Source of the DNA: Coptis chinensis
Lineage: Eukaryota; Streptophyta; Magnoliopsida; Ranunculales; Ranunculaceae
DNA length: 64,000 nt
Reading direction: 5' to 3'
NCBI GenBank assembly: GCA_015680905.1
Contig: CM027383.1
Span: forward strand, 89,300,501 to 89,364,500
How positions within the stretch are numbered: position 1 is the stretch's first letter; each line of letters opens with the position of its first letter. The position numbers and the translations under genes were made by a program. Below are positions 1 through 14,457 of this stretch, piece by piece. Under the pieces are notes generated by a model. That model was not told the DNA's origin, did not search any database, and saw only the letters and a list, made by a program, of their open reading frames with translations.

Positions 1-873
1 CCTGTATGGCAGAAAACAAAAAGTGGTGCATATAGGGTGTCTTTTCGCATCCCAATAAGTATCCAAAACTTGTGGGCCACCTTTTTAAAGAATCCATGCA
101 AACATATGTTGCATGTTACAGAGGCTGGACAACTAACATAATTTCACCTAATGAAAAGTTATAGGCATATTCAAGTCTTCTGTAGTGGTCATGTATTGTT
201 CCATCTAGATCCTTAGATCGACGTACTTTATAGCAATCACATTCCTAACATATGATTCAAACCTGACAACATTGAAATGCAAATAAATCTCTCACTGTGT
301 GTATTGAAACATCACGGCAATAGCCATCTAGAAAATTCTAGCAGGCAATGCACTTGCGAGTTTCATATGTGCCACCTCGCTAAAACAACATTTTTTTGTC
401 TAAAAATTCTGGCTTTTAATACACTTTTTGGAATCTCAAAACATAAAAGTGTGACTTTGGATGAGGTGGCATGAATGCAACTCACAAAGTAAGTTACCTA
501 TAGCACTTCTCATACATAGGCTGATACTTTTTAGGGGTTCTACACTTCTACAGTTCTACCTATGAAACTAAATGTGATGAATCAGAAACTGAATAACTAT
601 TTCTTGTTTTTATCACATTTTGGTCTTTTGATGAAGTGTTGACAGAAGTATAACCTGAACACTGTAACAAATATCTCATCAAATCAGACACCAACAATTA
701 TGAACGTTGAATTATTACGTCACATGTTTGGAAAAGTAGCAGAAGTTCCTATTGCTTCCCAAATGCAATGAAAACGAAACTATGAAAATGAGCACCAAGG
801 TGGAAATAGGAGAAAAGAAGGAAAAAATACAGCGGGAAGCATAAGAAAAAATAAACAAAAATTCAGTTAATAC
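1..873 (-). other. KA120: KA120 intron 14 (partial or complete)
   Basis: This stretch follows the GTATTA donor of KA120 exon 14. I found no further exon of the family in it on the minus strand. The first bases read TTTTCTGCCATACAG|G on the minus strand, a pyrimidine-rich acceptor, so the next exon may start at position 1. Nothing else is recognisable. Confidence 0.5.
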
Positions 874-3800
874 CTTCTGGAAAAAATTCACCAACTTATT
901 TGCGAAGGGAATGATCCCATTGACACATTCAATAAGCGTACATATTAAATTCAAAACTTGAACCTGAAGACAAAATAAAATAAAATAAAAATCTGAGCTT
1001 CAGCTAAGGCATCTCGAAATAGATATGAAACCAGAATATCAGAACAAAAATAAAACAAACCAAACACAAAAAATATATATATGAACATGAACAATTTAAT
1101 ATACTAGCACACACGCTTAGGGGCACAGAGACTGAGCCAAACAGTTTTTTTCCTTTTCTTGTTTTTCTGTTTTTTGAATGGTAACCATAAGCTGCTAAGT
1201 CATATTGTTGTTAACCAAGAAAACACCTAATCAATGTTTAATATATATATTTTTTCAATCTTGGAGTGAACCTTGTGTGTTACAGCCAATGACCACAAGT
1301 ACACAAAAGAATTAGATAGAGCAGTATAATAGCAAAAGAAATAATAATGAATGAAAGGTCGCACCACATCACATGTTTTCACCTTTAATTTGTTTTGAAG
1401 ATAGATATAAAGTCTTTTGTGTGTCACCTTTCAGATCATGGAACCAAAATGTTGAGGTGATTTATAACCAAAAACTACTTCGAGATCTTTTGCCGTACCA
1501 CGAGTCTTTCTTGGGAGAATAAGGGCTCTAATGATTATAATGTTCAATGGGTAATTTATAACATAAACTTATTAACTACTTATAGAAGCTGAAGCCCGAT
1601 TGTGGCCAACATTGCTTATAATAAATATGTAAACATACATCTGTCAATAGGCCTTGGGCAAGAGTATTATCATGGGTCCACTCTCCAACAAAGCCAAAAG
1701 GCTATCGTATGATCTACCAAATGCCATTGTATAAATTCTATGGAAAGAAGGAACACGAGGATTTTTTAACAAAAGGAAAGGGAGTTGCATAAGTTGGTAG
1801 GGAAAATCAAAGAACTCCTATTTGATTGGGGACGTACTACTCCAATGTTTATGGGTGTAACATATGTTGACTTCATGTGTAATCGGGATGGGCTAGTGAG
1901 ATGAGCGAGCTTTGTGATTGCCTAATTAGGGTTTTGGGGAGGTTGAGTGTGGTTGAGTAGCTCCTTGCTACTTAGACCCTTGAACATTGTAACATTATTA
2001 TCTTTCTAGGAATACAAGTGAGTTTTACCGATCAAAAAAAAGGAAAGGGAAACCAAACAAAGGAGCATAACATTATTGGAGTCATATATCGATCAACTTA
2101 AAAGATACAAACAAATAAACTAGTACAACTTTTATAGAGTTTTTAGAAGTATGTGTGTAAGACTAAAAAGACTTTGACAGTTCCATATTCATTAATCTTT
2201 TTCTTAGTTGTTAAATTGATATGCTATCAATTCAAATTATAGAAAAAGTACAGTGAGGTATCCTTACAATAGAAACAACAAACAACCAATGAAAGAGAAA
2301 AAACAAGAAATCACATGGCTCCAAAGCAAACAAGGCTCAAGTCAAAATGTCTACACATCTACATATGAAGTCCCCAAAAAGAATGTTACTAGTTCCCTTC
2401 GGAGTCATGTTTGGACCAGAAGAGTAAGAAGCCTTTAATGGACAGAACCACTACCTCCGAAAAAGCCACAACCCCCTCTTTATTAATCTTTACAATCTAT
2501 TATTAGACAGTATAATAGTTTTCAAAGACCTGACCTTGGAGTCGAACTCTTGAACTTCTTCCACCAACTTAAAGAGTAAATCGAAGCATGTTGGAAGCAG
2601 ATCACAAAAATCTTGTTCTGAGAAGTTTGCATTGTCAACAAGGCACCATAGAGACCGGCAAGCTGCAAGCTGCACAGTATAACCACGACTTGATTAAAAT
2701 ATAAAGGTTTATAAAGATTAAAGAATTTTAAAAGGTCGTACAAGACATTCACACGGGACATAAAAGAGAACTAATGCAACAGGTAATGGACGGGGAAAAA
2801 AAAGCAATGGAAGGAAAGGCATCGCAGTGGCCAGTGTGTACCTTGACTGCTATATCTTTGCCCTGAAGCAATTTGACCATAGCACAATATATTGGCCTTT
2901 TTGTGTCCTCTTTAATCTAGCATAAAAGCCAAAACGAAAGACATCATATCACAACTTAAAAGCAAATTTCAAATCCATGAACTCATTGTATATATATATA
3001 TAAACAAACAAAATACAAATTTAGATACTACAATTAGAATTTATTAGAATATCTCCAATGGGGCGTGTGCAATATTACACCTCCACATAGGCTCCATATA
3101 GGTGCCATTCAGATTTTACAACTCTCACACTAATGTATTGAATGAAACTAGGGGAAGGTTCGATGACCTCCACCTTAGATAGACTCCAAATGAACTCCAC
3201 CGCTTAATGGGCCAATTGTTGGTGATGATAGTCCTCCCATAATGGAGATCATCCCAAAAAATCAGCTCAATGGAATATGTTTAACCTTGTCAAACTTTGA
3301 TTACGAAATTTTATTTTAGTAAACGTCATGAATCCTGACCTGTGATACTCATTATTTTTTATTCTGATATGATATTGTATGAATTTTCAATAACTGTTTT
3401 TGAGATTTACTAATATTCAGAGTTATCATTAATATTTTACTGAAAAGAAAATTGCATTATAAATTGATCCCCATATGTGGTCATAGCGCTAGTAATAGCA
3501 TGCCTTTGCACCTAAGGTGTGCCTCTTCCAAGACGCAATTTCTGCATTTATGCCCACAAAAGAAGATATAGTTGGTCGAGCAACATTGGGGTGACAACAT
3601 TAAAGCACAGTGGTGAGGACACAAAAGACTGGTGAAAATACAAGATCATGATAAATGCATATTTACATATCAAAACTTCAAGAACCAAGCAGAAAAGAAA
3701 TATGTATATATAAAGAGAATATTGTACTTAAATTTACCTCAGAAACCCATTGCCCTAGAAGGAGTGCAACCTCTCGATGGACAATGCGCATGTTTGGATG

Positions 3801-6800
3801 ACCATTCATGAGTTCAAGGGACAACGCCGCGTTAAACCTGCAATAGCAATAGCAATAGCAACAGCAGAAAATTTTAAGGGACCACATAGAGTCAAAGGCT
3901 AGAGAGAGAGACCAATTCGGTGGTACGCCAATAAATTTAATAACTCAAATTATTTAAACTCCATAGATTGTAGGATCCACAGCTCATGAATCCCAGATCT
4001 GCACAACTAGGATATGAACACGTCTTGATGTAGTCCAAACATTGAACCACCTTAGACGATGTGCAGTGATATTTCTGTGTAACTGTAATGATATGCTTTT
4101 TATACCAACTAAAACCTCACTCCTCAGCTTTCAACAAGAAATAAATACAGTTCGAATATTACTGTAAATACCTTTTCCAAATTTATATTTCTATTTAGTC
4201 GAAAGCTCCGTTGACCAATCGTCAACCCAAACAGAAAAATCAATACTAAAGATGAAATTTAATGCGCTAATGTGTGAAAAGTCTATTGAAATTATGCATT
4301 TGGAGCAGATATAGCAAGGAAGGTACAAGGGACCTTGTTTTGAGTTTGCATCAGCTGATCAAATAGCATTTCGTGTTTGGAAATTTCAACAGATCGGACA
4401 GCTAAATATTGCATACACAACAGTCAAAAAGAAGAGCCTACCAATCTTTGAAGTTCAGATAATTTGATAACTGATAAGATACATGCCCAGCGGCACCATA
4501 TGCAGCATCCTTAAGAAGCATTCCTGGAGTAATTGCAGTTTCGGAAGCTGGGCAACCATTCATAGCTTCTTGAAGAATGGAAACAACCACAGGAGCCAGC
4601 AGCTGAAAAGAGAAACAAAAATAAAACAAAATGTCTCTCCCAGTTCAATGATGAAAAGAGCATTAGTGCCAATGACAAAGAGCATTAGTGCCATGCAAGT
4701 AAGCCTACTTGAGTATGATTTTCAAACAGAACGATGAAGAGAGCTTCTGCACAGGGCCTCAATTTTTCTGTCCACTGAACCATATCCTGCTCGTGGTGAA
4801 AGGATTCAGGGCTCTGATACCACACTTCCAAATCACTTGCAGTGAAAACAAAATACCTGTAAAAGAATGGAGTACACAAAACTCACCTTAGTAACAATCA
4901 CAAAATAAAATAAAAAATTCTGTGCAATCAGTCCAAGCAACCATTTATCGAAGAAATGATACATAACTACCCCAAATAACACACCCTTTGCAATATATAA
5001 CTCCAGAAAAAGATGCTAAATGCAATATATCAAGCATATGTAGATTGCAATCTGTTAAACCTGTGATACTGTTTTAATCATGTGGCAACGGGCTTTGCCT
5101 CAAAATATAAGAACCTAGTTTAAAATGAAAGTTAAAAACACAACGATTAACATCCCAAGTCCCAACTATAACACAACTATGAAGCAAAAAAATCTAAAGT
5201 AAAATGCTAAATGCATCATATAAAGCATATGTATAGTGCATCCAATTCAACTTATGGTGTGTGTGTGTGTGTGTGTGGGATAAGTAAAAATTAATTTATT
5301 CGTAAACAGCAGCGCTATTACATCAATACCCAACCCAGGTAATCGAGGTTACCTGTAGTTAGCCCATACCCAGCAGCAAAAGAACAAATAAAAGTAACAG
5401 GGAAGAAATACAAAAGAGATACACCCAAAAGACCCGAAAAACTTCTATCGAAAAAAAAAAGACCCGAAAAACTGAACCTAACCCTATACCACCTGACCAA
5501 CCCACAGGACAGACCACCTCCCTATTCGTATTCCGATTTCACCCCTACCGCGTCAGACCAACTTATGGCAGTGTTGCAAGGACAAAGCATTGAGTGATAC
5601 CTCAAATAGAACTGTTACCGAGATTCATCATTGTTTATCTTCAACGTCATTAGATTCATTTTAAAATATACAAGATGACATAAAAGAATGTGGGGGAAAG
5701 AGAAAAGGAACTAATCGCGGTAACTTCTAGGACACGAGTGGTAGGGCTGTATAATCCCCCAACAATAAATAGAGAAAATCCAGAGACCAAATTGAAGCCA
5801 CAAGTATAGCTCATAATCTTTACTAACCTTCTTATTAAGATGTTACACAAAAATACTACACGGTCACCAGGCAAGAGAGAAGCAAGTACGTCACAAACAG
5901 CAACTTTCTTCATCTGCTCCCTTGAAACACCATTTTCATTGATCACACGACCAATGAGGCTTGGTTTATATTCTTTACACTCCAAAATTGTTTTCACCAT
6001 GATCATGCATTGAATCTGGAACTGTTCAAAAGATTCTATTTCTTGCTCAGGATTTGTGATACGGGCCAAACAGAAGTCCATAACAGGTCGAAGAACACAT
6101 TCATCTCCAAAAGAATAGGGATGCCTGCCCTGTACTGAAACTAAAACTTTCATCAACTTGGTACATAACCTCTTTGTGAAGTCACAAAATTTATGATGCC
6201 TCTCCAGAAAAGATGAATCTGCAGTATCAAAGATGGTTGTTAGCAGGGGACTTAATATTAAAACCTCTTTTAACGTAGATGAGAATAAGTAAATAGTTTT
6301 TCTTCTTTGATTGGTAAACGGTTATTGTCAATTGTGATCTTGTGCAGGTGATTTCGAGGTCATTGGTGCAATCTTTCATAACATATTATGCTTCAGCTGA
6401 CAGGAACCTTCACAAGAAAGGTTACTGTAAGTCTGTAACCCAGTGTTCTAAAAGTCGGGCTAGGCGGTGGCTAGGCGCTAGGCGGTGCCAAGGCGACTTG
6501 AATAAGCCTATAATCGGTGGACAAATCGGTTGCCCGATTAGGCGGGAGTAGGCGGTCCGAGTAGGCAGTCCAGGCGGGCTAGTTGGGAGAAAAATCAGAA
6601 ATAGTAACTACAGTTTTCATTTACACACCTTTCTTTTGATTTTCTATCTTTGATTTCACTTTTCATCAGGTTTGCCACTGATGGCTTTGCTGTGGCTAGG
6701 CTGTTTTGACTCTCCAATCTCTACCCGATGGAGAAGAAGATCTGACTTTGATTTTAAAAATAATATTTTGTTGGGAGGATAAAAGCGTCAATTTTTTATG

Positions 6801-9800
6801 TTTTAAACTAGCAAGTAAAGGTGGGTTAGCCACATTACTAAAGTGGCCCTGTTGAGGGAACACTATGTGTTGTAGTGCAAATCAGCCACATACATGGTTG
6901 TTTTTTTATTTTTGTGGGGGCACGTGCTTTTCTCATTCATATTTGTTTGTCTATATGGGCTTTTCCCCTGATATTGATGTCTTTGGACGATGCATGACTT
7001 AACTAAATGGAATTACTTGTTTTTTGGTGAAGACTAAATGGAATTACTTGGAAACTAAATGGAGTATGGAATAACAAATTAACAACAATGAAAACAAATA
7101 ACGACATGAAAAATATATGCAAAAATAAAAATTCAATGGTGTAATATACCAAATAGGACAAGTTCATGGGTCAAAAATGCACAAAATCCTTTTAAGAAGT
7201 TTATTAAGTTTCATTTTTCATATATATATATTAATTAAATAAAACCGCCTAGAGCCTAGCCCATCTAGGCACCGTCTAGAAGGGCTAGGCGCTAGGCGGC
7301 CCGACTACCGCCTAGCGATTTTTAGAACATTGTTGTAACCTATATACAAAGGAAGTTATAATTCACTTTCAATTTCTTATACATGTATTTATGAATACTT
7401 TGATCGGCCAATAAGGGGTAAATCAAGAAAACCCTTTTATTAAAGTGCCGACCAAATGCTATATCTCTTTGGGAGTGGATATATGAGCAGCTCTTTATAC
7501 GTCTTTGTGTACATCTAGCATATAAAGACGAAGCCACAGAATCAATTGAGGGCGGACTTTTTGGATAGATCATCATCCATACAAAATATCAACTCACTTG
7601 AAAATGTTTTAAACCTTGGTCAAGAGATGTATGAAATATTAAACAGTCCACAATCTACAATTTTTCCAACCCTCTTTTGAGCAAGTTAAAAGTTTTCCAA
7701 TATGAGCTGATTTTTGTTTTCTTTTTTAATTTTTTTGAACATTACAAAATTCAGCCCTCAACTCTCTTCATAAATCCATTGTTTAAAAGCGAGATATATA
7801 CAAAGATGTTTAAAGAGAAGTCTGTATGTTCATTCCCTATCTTTTTTATCTTTATATCTCAAGCTGTAAGAAGTGGATCTAAATAGTCACAAAGATATTT
7901 GTGTAAAATATAATTCCCAGTTTCTTTTGCGTAAAACCAAAATGCATAAGCATGCAGCAACGAGGATGTAATATCAGTTGGAAAGAATTCACAAATAAGA
8001 TAGTATATCAAAATAATTCAACAAAATTTAGTAGGAAGACGCTAAGCAGCATAACAGAAGCCTAAAAAGGATAAGAGAAAACGGAGCTTATGGGATCCAA
8101 ACTCTGATCGGCCTTTTCTCTTTCTCCTTTATTCAGCAGGCTGTCTGTCTTGAGGGTGAAAATGGGTGAAAGAAAAAGAGACTAATCCATTGACAGCATT
8201 CTTGTAATCAATGGCAAGTGTTTTACCCATGGGTACTGGATGGGAGAGAAATGAGTATTTTGAGCTACGTTGTCAGGGGCGAGACGCTAGGCTTCCCAAC
8301 TTGCGCCTCCGCAGAGCCTTGGCAATGCCTTTGAAGAAAAATTTCATTAAGATTGGCACCTTGAGCACCTTGCCCGTCTCAGCAGTACTGGCGCTCTGCT
8401 GAGTATCTATAGGCTGATAGCTCACTCTAATATTTTGTTCTAGGCTCAAAAGGTTCATATCAAAATAGATTAGACAAGGCTGTTGCTCGTGCTCAGATGG
8501 ACAGATTACTCTAAGCATTCTAACTTCAAAGTGTCACTTATGAAATTGATTGAAATCTTCCACATATCCAGGAATAATCTTCCTGAGTTCCGAGACATAA
8601 TAGGGCTATTGCAAGAAGACATACAGTACAGGAAAAGTAGTTTCTAAGAAGTTGAGGCTCAATGTCAATATATTCGAAACTTACAGTATGGAAGAAATAA
8701 TTGGATGGCATTCAAGAGCACTGGACAGACTTCCTTGACCGGACGGACCTCCTAAGCAGACACAAACAAATAAATTAAATAGTTCGAAAGAAAGATGTTT
8801 GTGCAAAAGTAGGAGACGAATATATTAGTGTAGAAAACCATATTGTAATAAGTACCTGCATAGATTTGGCATCACTCTGAAATCCTGAAATAATCAGTTG
8901 CCTTACTACCTTCAAACAAAACAGCCACCTCTCACATGTTAGATAGAGATCATCTTGATGTTCAACAGGAGCATTTGATGCAAAGCTCTGGGTAAGTGCA
9001 GAGAAAGCACTCAGTATTGCCTGCCAATCATTCTGCCATAGTTGCCAACTAAACTGGAATAAGTGGGAGGATATCTGCAAAAGAAGTACCCAAAAACTTG
9101 TGATGAACCCAAATTCCATAAAAGCTACACTTTTCTCTTTTAGAAACAGACACACATTTTCTCCCCAAACAATCAACACATGCACAATGAACGCACAAGG
9201 ACACATGTATATGTAACCTTAAAACAAAGAATAAAACATACAGCTTATAAATATAAAAATGACCACTGACCCTCTAATGAGACACACACACACACAAAAA
9301 TGAATAGCAATCCAATGTAAAATCAATGTTCTGACAAGATGTATATTATTTTATATAATGTTCACCCATATAAACTTAAACTCTAGGCCCAAAAGATAGC
9401 GATTATGGGGATGCATTTTTGTGCAAGAGGTTAACCACTGATCCTCATGCCTAAGCGTTAACATCCTGGGGGAGTGGCATCTTAATGCCATTGCAAACGT
9501 AAAATAAGTCTGCAAAGTCACCTAGGGATCACAGATTCATAGCAACATAAAAAGAAGATATGGACATCCAGAGTCTAAGCCAACATTGCAAGAACTTGGA
9601 GGAAGTTGTTGACCAGGGTATTGGTTCAACTCCCAATGGAAGCTTATACCTAGATATCTTTCTAAGTTGTTTCAACAAATCGTGGTCACAACCAGAGCTA
9701 AAATAGAGGAAGCACTCACTAGTAGATTATTTTTCTAACCAAACCAAACAAAATCATCATGGTCTAAGCATCTTCAATATGTGTTCTTGTGGTCAACATA

Positions 9801-12800
9801 AAAGGAGTGCATGTGCGCATCTTTATACACATGGACTTGCAACGAATTCGTGAATTTTCAGATTGCTATGGTTGTTCTTTGTTTAACATTTTTGTGAATT
9901 TGAAATCCGTTAGCCTTCCATTGTAAGGGTTGTCCTTAGACCTTAGTGCATAGCTATGGGAGTATTGGATTGTATGAGGGAGTGGCAAAAGAACACTGCC
10001 AACCTAGCTGAGTTGTCCTATATGCCTGGACGTCCCATCTCCTTCTTCAATAGTACTGCACTTGATTTGACAAATATTTGTATATCTTATCAAGAAAAAG
10101 AAAAGTTGATGCGTATATACCTCAGCGAAATTCCTCTGATCTAGAGTAAGACGCTTGGAAGACAGCTCCTTCAGAGTTCGGTAGAGAACCATAAAAATCC
10201 TGTGAGATGTAAGAACATCGGCTGACTGAAGCTGTTGTGCTAAGACTGAAAAGAGCTCTGGCCTGAATGAGGGATCCATCCGTGGGTGTTAAATACTAGG
10301 AATGTAGAACCCAATAGAAAAGTAGTAATGCTAAAATAAATTATTAATCACTTGTCTCAGTCAAAAATATTGTTCAGCACAAAGTTCTTTTTTTTCTTTA
10401 GATTGGTAAAATAGGCGAAAGTACCACATTCAGTACAAATGTGGTCTGAAAGATTAACACTAGGTAACTGGGAACAATCTTCTCAGAGAACTAGAGAAGC
10501 AAAGAGAGATGCTACATATAATCAACTTAATCCTTGAAAATCAAACATCTATTCAGTTGCTATTCTTGCTAATACTTGCAGTGTCCAACTAACACCTGGC
10601 AAACCACAAGAATCTCAATATTGTGAGAGAAAGAAAACAGTTCACTAGTTCAGATACCAGTAATTCTGGATTTGAAACTTTATTAAATTTTTGAAACAAA
10701 ATAAATTGCATTTAAAGTTTGCGTTGTTCATGAAAATAACGTTGATTTAATTTGATGGCTGACTAATGCAACTCAAAACATGTCCAAACTTTCAATCTTA
10801 TGCGCATGCAAAAGTAAGGGAAAGGCAAGTCAGTTAGGAAACCAACTGCTGTTGGACACCGTTTAAAAAGAATGACTAGAAACCAAAAAGAAAGGGGGTG
10901 AGAAGATCAAGGTAAGGGGTGGTATATTAAAAATTGAACCCACAAAATGGATGACTACGATACAGCGAGATCCATAAAGCGAAATTTACATATTTGTTGC
11001 AAAGACATCGTTAATTTGATAGAGATGGTTGACATGTTTCAATCATGAACTTCCCAAGAAGCGCGTTGTTAGGCAATGGAATTTGTAATAAACCATCAAA
11101 TAGCTAATTCAAATCAAAGAAGGGGGGAAATAAAAACATGCTGTGGAAGAACTTCAGATAACTATGCATTCATAGTTATTTCTAAACTGTGAAATCAGCA
11201 TATGTTAGATCCTAATTTTATCAGCAGCATGTTTGACTTTGGAACTGAGAAGTCAACATATTCTATTACACTTGGAACAAATAAGCACCATACACCAATA
11301 CTCTCAAGCTAAGTTTGTCATTTCATAAAATGCTGTAAATACAACACAACAACGGGAAATATATGGAAAAATAGATAAAAGACATACCATTCTCTTGGAT
11401 AATCAACGCGAGCAATTTTTGAAATAAGAACGGCTAACTGGAGAGCTATCTGCACTTAATCAAAAATCGAGATTAAAAAACTAACATACATTCAGAAACA
11501 AAACAAAACTTTGTTCACAGAGAAGTTTTTAATTGAGTGGAAAAAGAATAAAGGGTGCAGAACAACCAACGGTTCAAAACTCTTTGAGTTATGATATGAA
11601 ATTATGAACCAAAAATACACTAAATTCCTTGTATAGTATACTCAAAGTTACAATTTTAGGTTTGGATATGATCAGGGGTTCAGGGCAGATGCAGAGATTA
11701 ATATTAGAGAGATCTGCAGTGAAGTCAAATTTCAAGACCCAATGTTTCCTTCCAAAATTACACAGGCCCCAATGCTCACTAAAAAAAACTTCAAGTAATT
11801 AGTCAAAACAAAGGAAGATTCCTTACTGACTATCAAATGTAATATTCTTCTGATAAACCTGATTAGTGACTAACAAACAAATTTATTTACTTATTTTTCT
11901 GATCCTTCTTTTATTTCTTTCTGTTTTTTAGTCTTTTAGGTAAGACTTGTCAAATGTATGTGCTCCTGATTTCAGTTTTCCAAAATTTGTTAAGACCATT
12001 TAGGATATTCTGGTGGTTTTATAATTCAGATATGTAATGGCATCGATAATGTTAATAGCAAATGAACAAAATATAAGTTCACCCATTCCCCACATTTTGT
12101 CTATGCAAATCCTAATAGACTAAAGAATTATAATACTCCATTTGTGTTTGGAAAATGAATATAACATTTTTATGCACTTCAAAAATATTTGTTTGTACTT
12201 ATAAAATTCACATTCAATAATCAACATTAACAAATGGAATTACATATACCAATGAGCACTACAAAACAAGAAGAGCCCTCAAATGCCATCAAAGTACCAA
12301 ATACTAACCTAACATTATTAGTGGTATAACACCATGTGCTATGTTAGTATTAGAGAACCCCACATGAAGTTAAGATGTTAAATCCCTGTCTCTGACAATG
12401 AAGTAAAGTGAATAAGGACAGAAACTGAGCACTAAAAAGCTGCAAACATTTTGTAGTGAACTGTTGGTGTATCCCTCAAGCGCCAATGCAACTGTTTATA
12501 CTGTGAGGCTACATCCTCAATGGTGTGAGGCATGCGCCTTGAGGCTCAGCCTCACTGAGAAGTCAGGTTTCACCCAGGTGAACTCTTCTTTCTTTTTTAC
12601 CAATTTTTTCCACTGATTGGAACACTTCACCCTAGTAAGTTCTTTAAAGACTAAAATGTGCCTATTAGGTTATGTTTTGAGCATTTAAACATCTCAAACA
12701 GTGGGTACACCCTTAAGCCACACTACATTTTACTTGTGCCATACCGATTTCATTAAGATAGCGTAATGTTTAAACTTTTTCTTGATTTTTCCACTCCTTT

Positions 12801-13941
12801 TAATTTTTTTATGGAGGCTTAAACCTCAAAGCATCTGAGCCTCGCCTCAAGGCTCTGATGCGTTTTTAAACTGAAGATGAGAGCTCAATTGGTTGGAATC
12901 AATAGAGCATACACTAGTTACTAGTATGTGGTTTTTAAAACTTACCCAGGGCAAGTCCACTCATAGATCAGCCCCTCGATATGACCACATGCTTAACCCA
13001 GATCGATGCAGGAAATAAGTGCATAAATATATATATTTCATTTGACAGAACAAGAAACTACAACATCAAGCAAACACATACCTTATTATTCTCTTCTCTC
13101 AAGTGTGACAGCAGTTTCTGCCTCAGATGTATCTTCTCCTCGTGGCCTATTCCTCTGCAAGAAATATTCCCAAAAAAAACAGGTGAATTTGAATGTAAAA
13201 GTAACTAAATATGTACATTCTTACAAAAGTAACAAGTCTAAATCAACCTTTTTCAACGTTCAAATGTATCAGACTGTTCAAGCTAAACAATAAGCCGGAA
13301 AAGTATGTCCGGTATTAAAAAACAACTTAATATCAGACATACAAGTCCAATGTGGGAAATCGCCCATTGACAGCTTGAACTTCCCTTCGTCCAGTTGGAC
13401 ATTTCAAGTGATGGAAGATTGCATTCATATTCCAGTACATTACTTTCTCTTGTTACCACCATTATAGTGAAGTAAGTAGACATCATCTCATAATCATTAA
13501 ATCAGGTGTGCTCTCAAGACCTTAAGTGTGACAGTTCCAATAGCAATAACACTATAATTGAAATGAAATCAGTAGACACGTAAACAAATTAACTCACTGT
13601 GAATCACGCCTATGTCTCCAATACCGAATAACACCATTCTTAAAATAAACAGAAGCTAATAACCGAACATCCGGTTGAGACGCCAGATCTTTCGCTGTAA
13701 TCACTTCCTACATTTAATAAAACACCAATCAATGAGTATAATTCAACTTACAAAACCCTAGAAATGACAAAAAAGGACAAAAAAAAAAAAAAATGATTAC
13801 CATGAGACAAGAGCAAAAACCAGGTCTGTTTTCAGACTGAGATAAAGCAGCTTCTGCTGGTTTACGTAAAGTTTGGTCTCCACTTAATGAGTTTTTAAGT
13901 AATGAATACATCGCGGGTAGGTCTGACGATGTCAGCGCCAT
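874..13941 (-). CDS. KA120: KA120-type importin-beta nuclear transport receptor, 5' part (exons 1-14)
   Basis: Encodes an importin-beta superfamily (importin-11-like, HEAT/ARM-repeat) karyopherin, expected to carry cargo through nuclear pores with Ran. Exons read on the minus strand: 13801-13941, 13598-13707, 13082-13154, 11388-11449, 10121-10262, 8856-9074, 8685-8751, 5828-6218, 4709-4856, 4442-4602, 3738-3837, 2842-2916, 2535-2669, 874-963. All junctions are GT-AG and phases agree throughout, giving 1914 nt (638 codons). The start is the first Met of MALTSSDLPAMY, followed by KPAEAALSQSE as in the Arabidopsis protein. Other family matches are REEN, DYPREW, FSVLAQQL, LTCERW, GRHPYSFGDEC, FHHEQDMVQWTEKLRP and NYLNF. 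The Arabidopsis protein is about 1030 aa, so roughly 370 C-terminal residues lie off the left edge. Positions 1-3 read as a possible acceptor (minus strand CAG|G) for the next exon. Introns reach 2.5 kb and hold transposons. No stop or frameshift was seen, so the gene is probably functional. Confidence 0.93.
1830..2045 (+). repeat. LINE/SINE 3'-end-like fragment in a KA120 intron
   Basis: The stretch ends in TTTTACCGATCAAAAAAA, the type of tail seen at 3' ends of plant non-LTR retroposons. It lies antisense in KA120 intron 13. No coding sequence and no target duplication were found, so the call rests on the tail alone. Confidence 0.3.
5256..5277. repeat. (GT)n microsatellite
   Basis: About ten GT dinucleotides in a KA120 intron. 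A low-complexity tract with no associated gene. Confidence 0.85.
6441..7332. mobile_element. Non-autonomous hAT-like element in KA120 intron 7
   Basis: An 892-bp element. The left end reads CAGTGTTCTAAAAGTCGGGC, and the right end in reverse complement reads CAATGTTCTAAAAATCGC. It is flanked by 8-bp duplications CTGTAACC (6433-6440) and TTGTAACC (7333-7340). Both ends carry repeats of the CTAGGCG/GGCGCTAG type. The 8-bp target duplication and CA-TG-like terminal bases are typical of hAT transposons. There is no transposase ORF, so it would depend on an autonomous partner. It sits in the intron between exons 8 and 7 and does not touch splice sites. Confidence 0.8.
12488..12868. repeat. MITE-like inverted repeat rich in GAGGC/GCCTC
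   Basis: The left end holds CAACTGTTTATACTGTGAGG and the right end, reversed, CAGTTTAAAAACGCATCAGA. Both continue into related GCCTTGAGGC and GAGGCTCAG stretches. This looks like a short inverted-repeat transposon in KA120 intron 3. No clear target duplication was found, so boundaries are approximate. Confidence 0.45.
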
Positions 13942-14457
13942 CGCTGATTTATTTTAAATGGGATTCGATCGGAATGAATTTGAGAATTAGTGAAAATGAG
14001 TGGGTTTTATTGGGGTGGAGTGTTGAAGAAGTTTTGGTTTTATTTTATGGTCGGTGAAAATAGAGTGGAATGTGGAGGTGAGCGATTTTGTCGCTGGTTT
14101 TTATAGCACGGTGGAAGGAGCCAAATGTTTGATCAACATTTCTTATGCGTCGTCGTGTCTGTCTGTCTGTCTGTTGCTGCCTGGTTGTTGTCCGGCCCAT
14201 CATTTTGGCCCACTACAAATTGTGCATCTCAATCAAATATTCAGATTGGTCTCTTCTTTTTACCTTGAATAAAAAATATAACGGTGTTACCTAGATTAAC
14301 ATTTGCTAGGAAATCCATTCAAATATTACACACAATTCTTCATTAATTGATTGAGTTTTATTGAATATCTTTGAAGAAAAATGTCAAAATACAAGTCTAT
14401 GAGTATTGTTTAATGAGAAAAATAGTTAATTTAACTGGTATACTGCGTGGCAGTGGG
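13942..14457 (-). promoter_or_regulatory. KA120: KA120 5' leader and promoter region
   Basis: About 0.5 kb upstream of the KA120 start codon. I see no convincing TATA box at a useful distance, which would fit a housekeeping-type promoter, and no other gene. A short GTCT/CTGT repeat lies near 14155-14172. Confidence 0.35.

Noticed and set aside
5656..6156. 166-codon minus ORF as a separate gene
   Set aside because: Its N-terminal part is KA120 exon 8; the rest is read-through into the intron past the GTTAGT donor.
8270..8410. hAT-like fragment with CTAGGC motif in KA120 intron 7
   Set aside because: Only a short similar stretch, with no opposite end or duplication.
9590..9660. tRNA gene or tRNA-derived SINE (B-box-like GGTTCAACTCC)
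   Set aside because: No matching A box at the right distance and no cloverleaf; a single B-box match is not enough.
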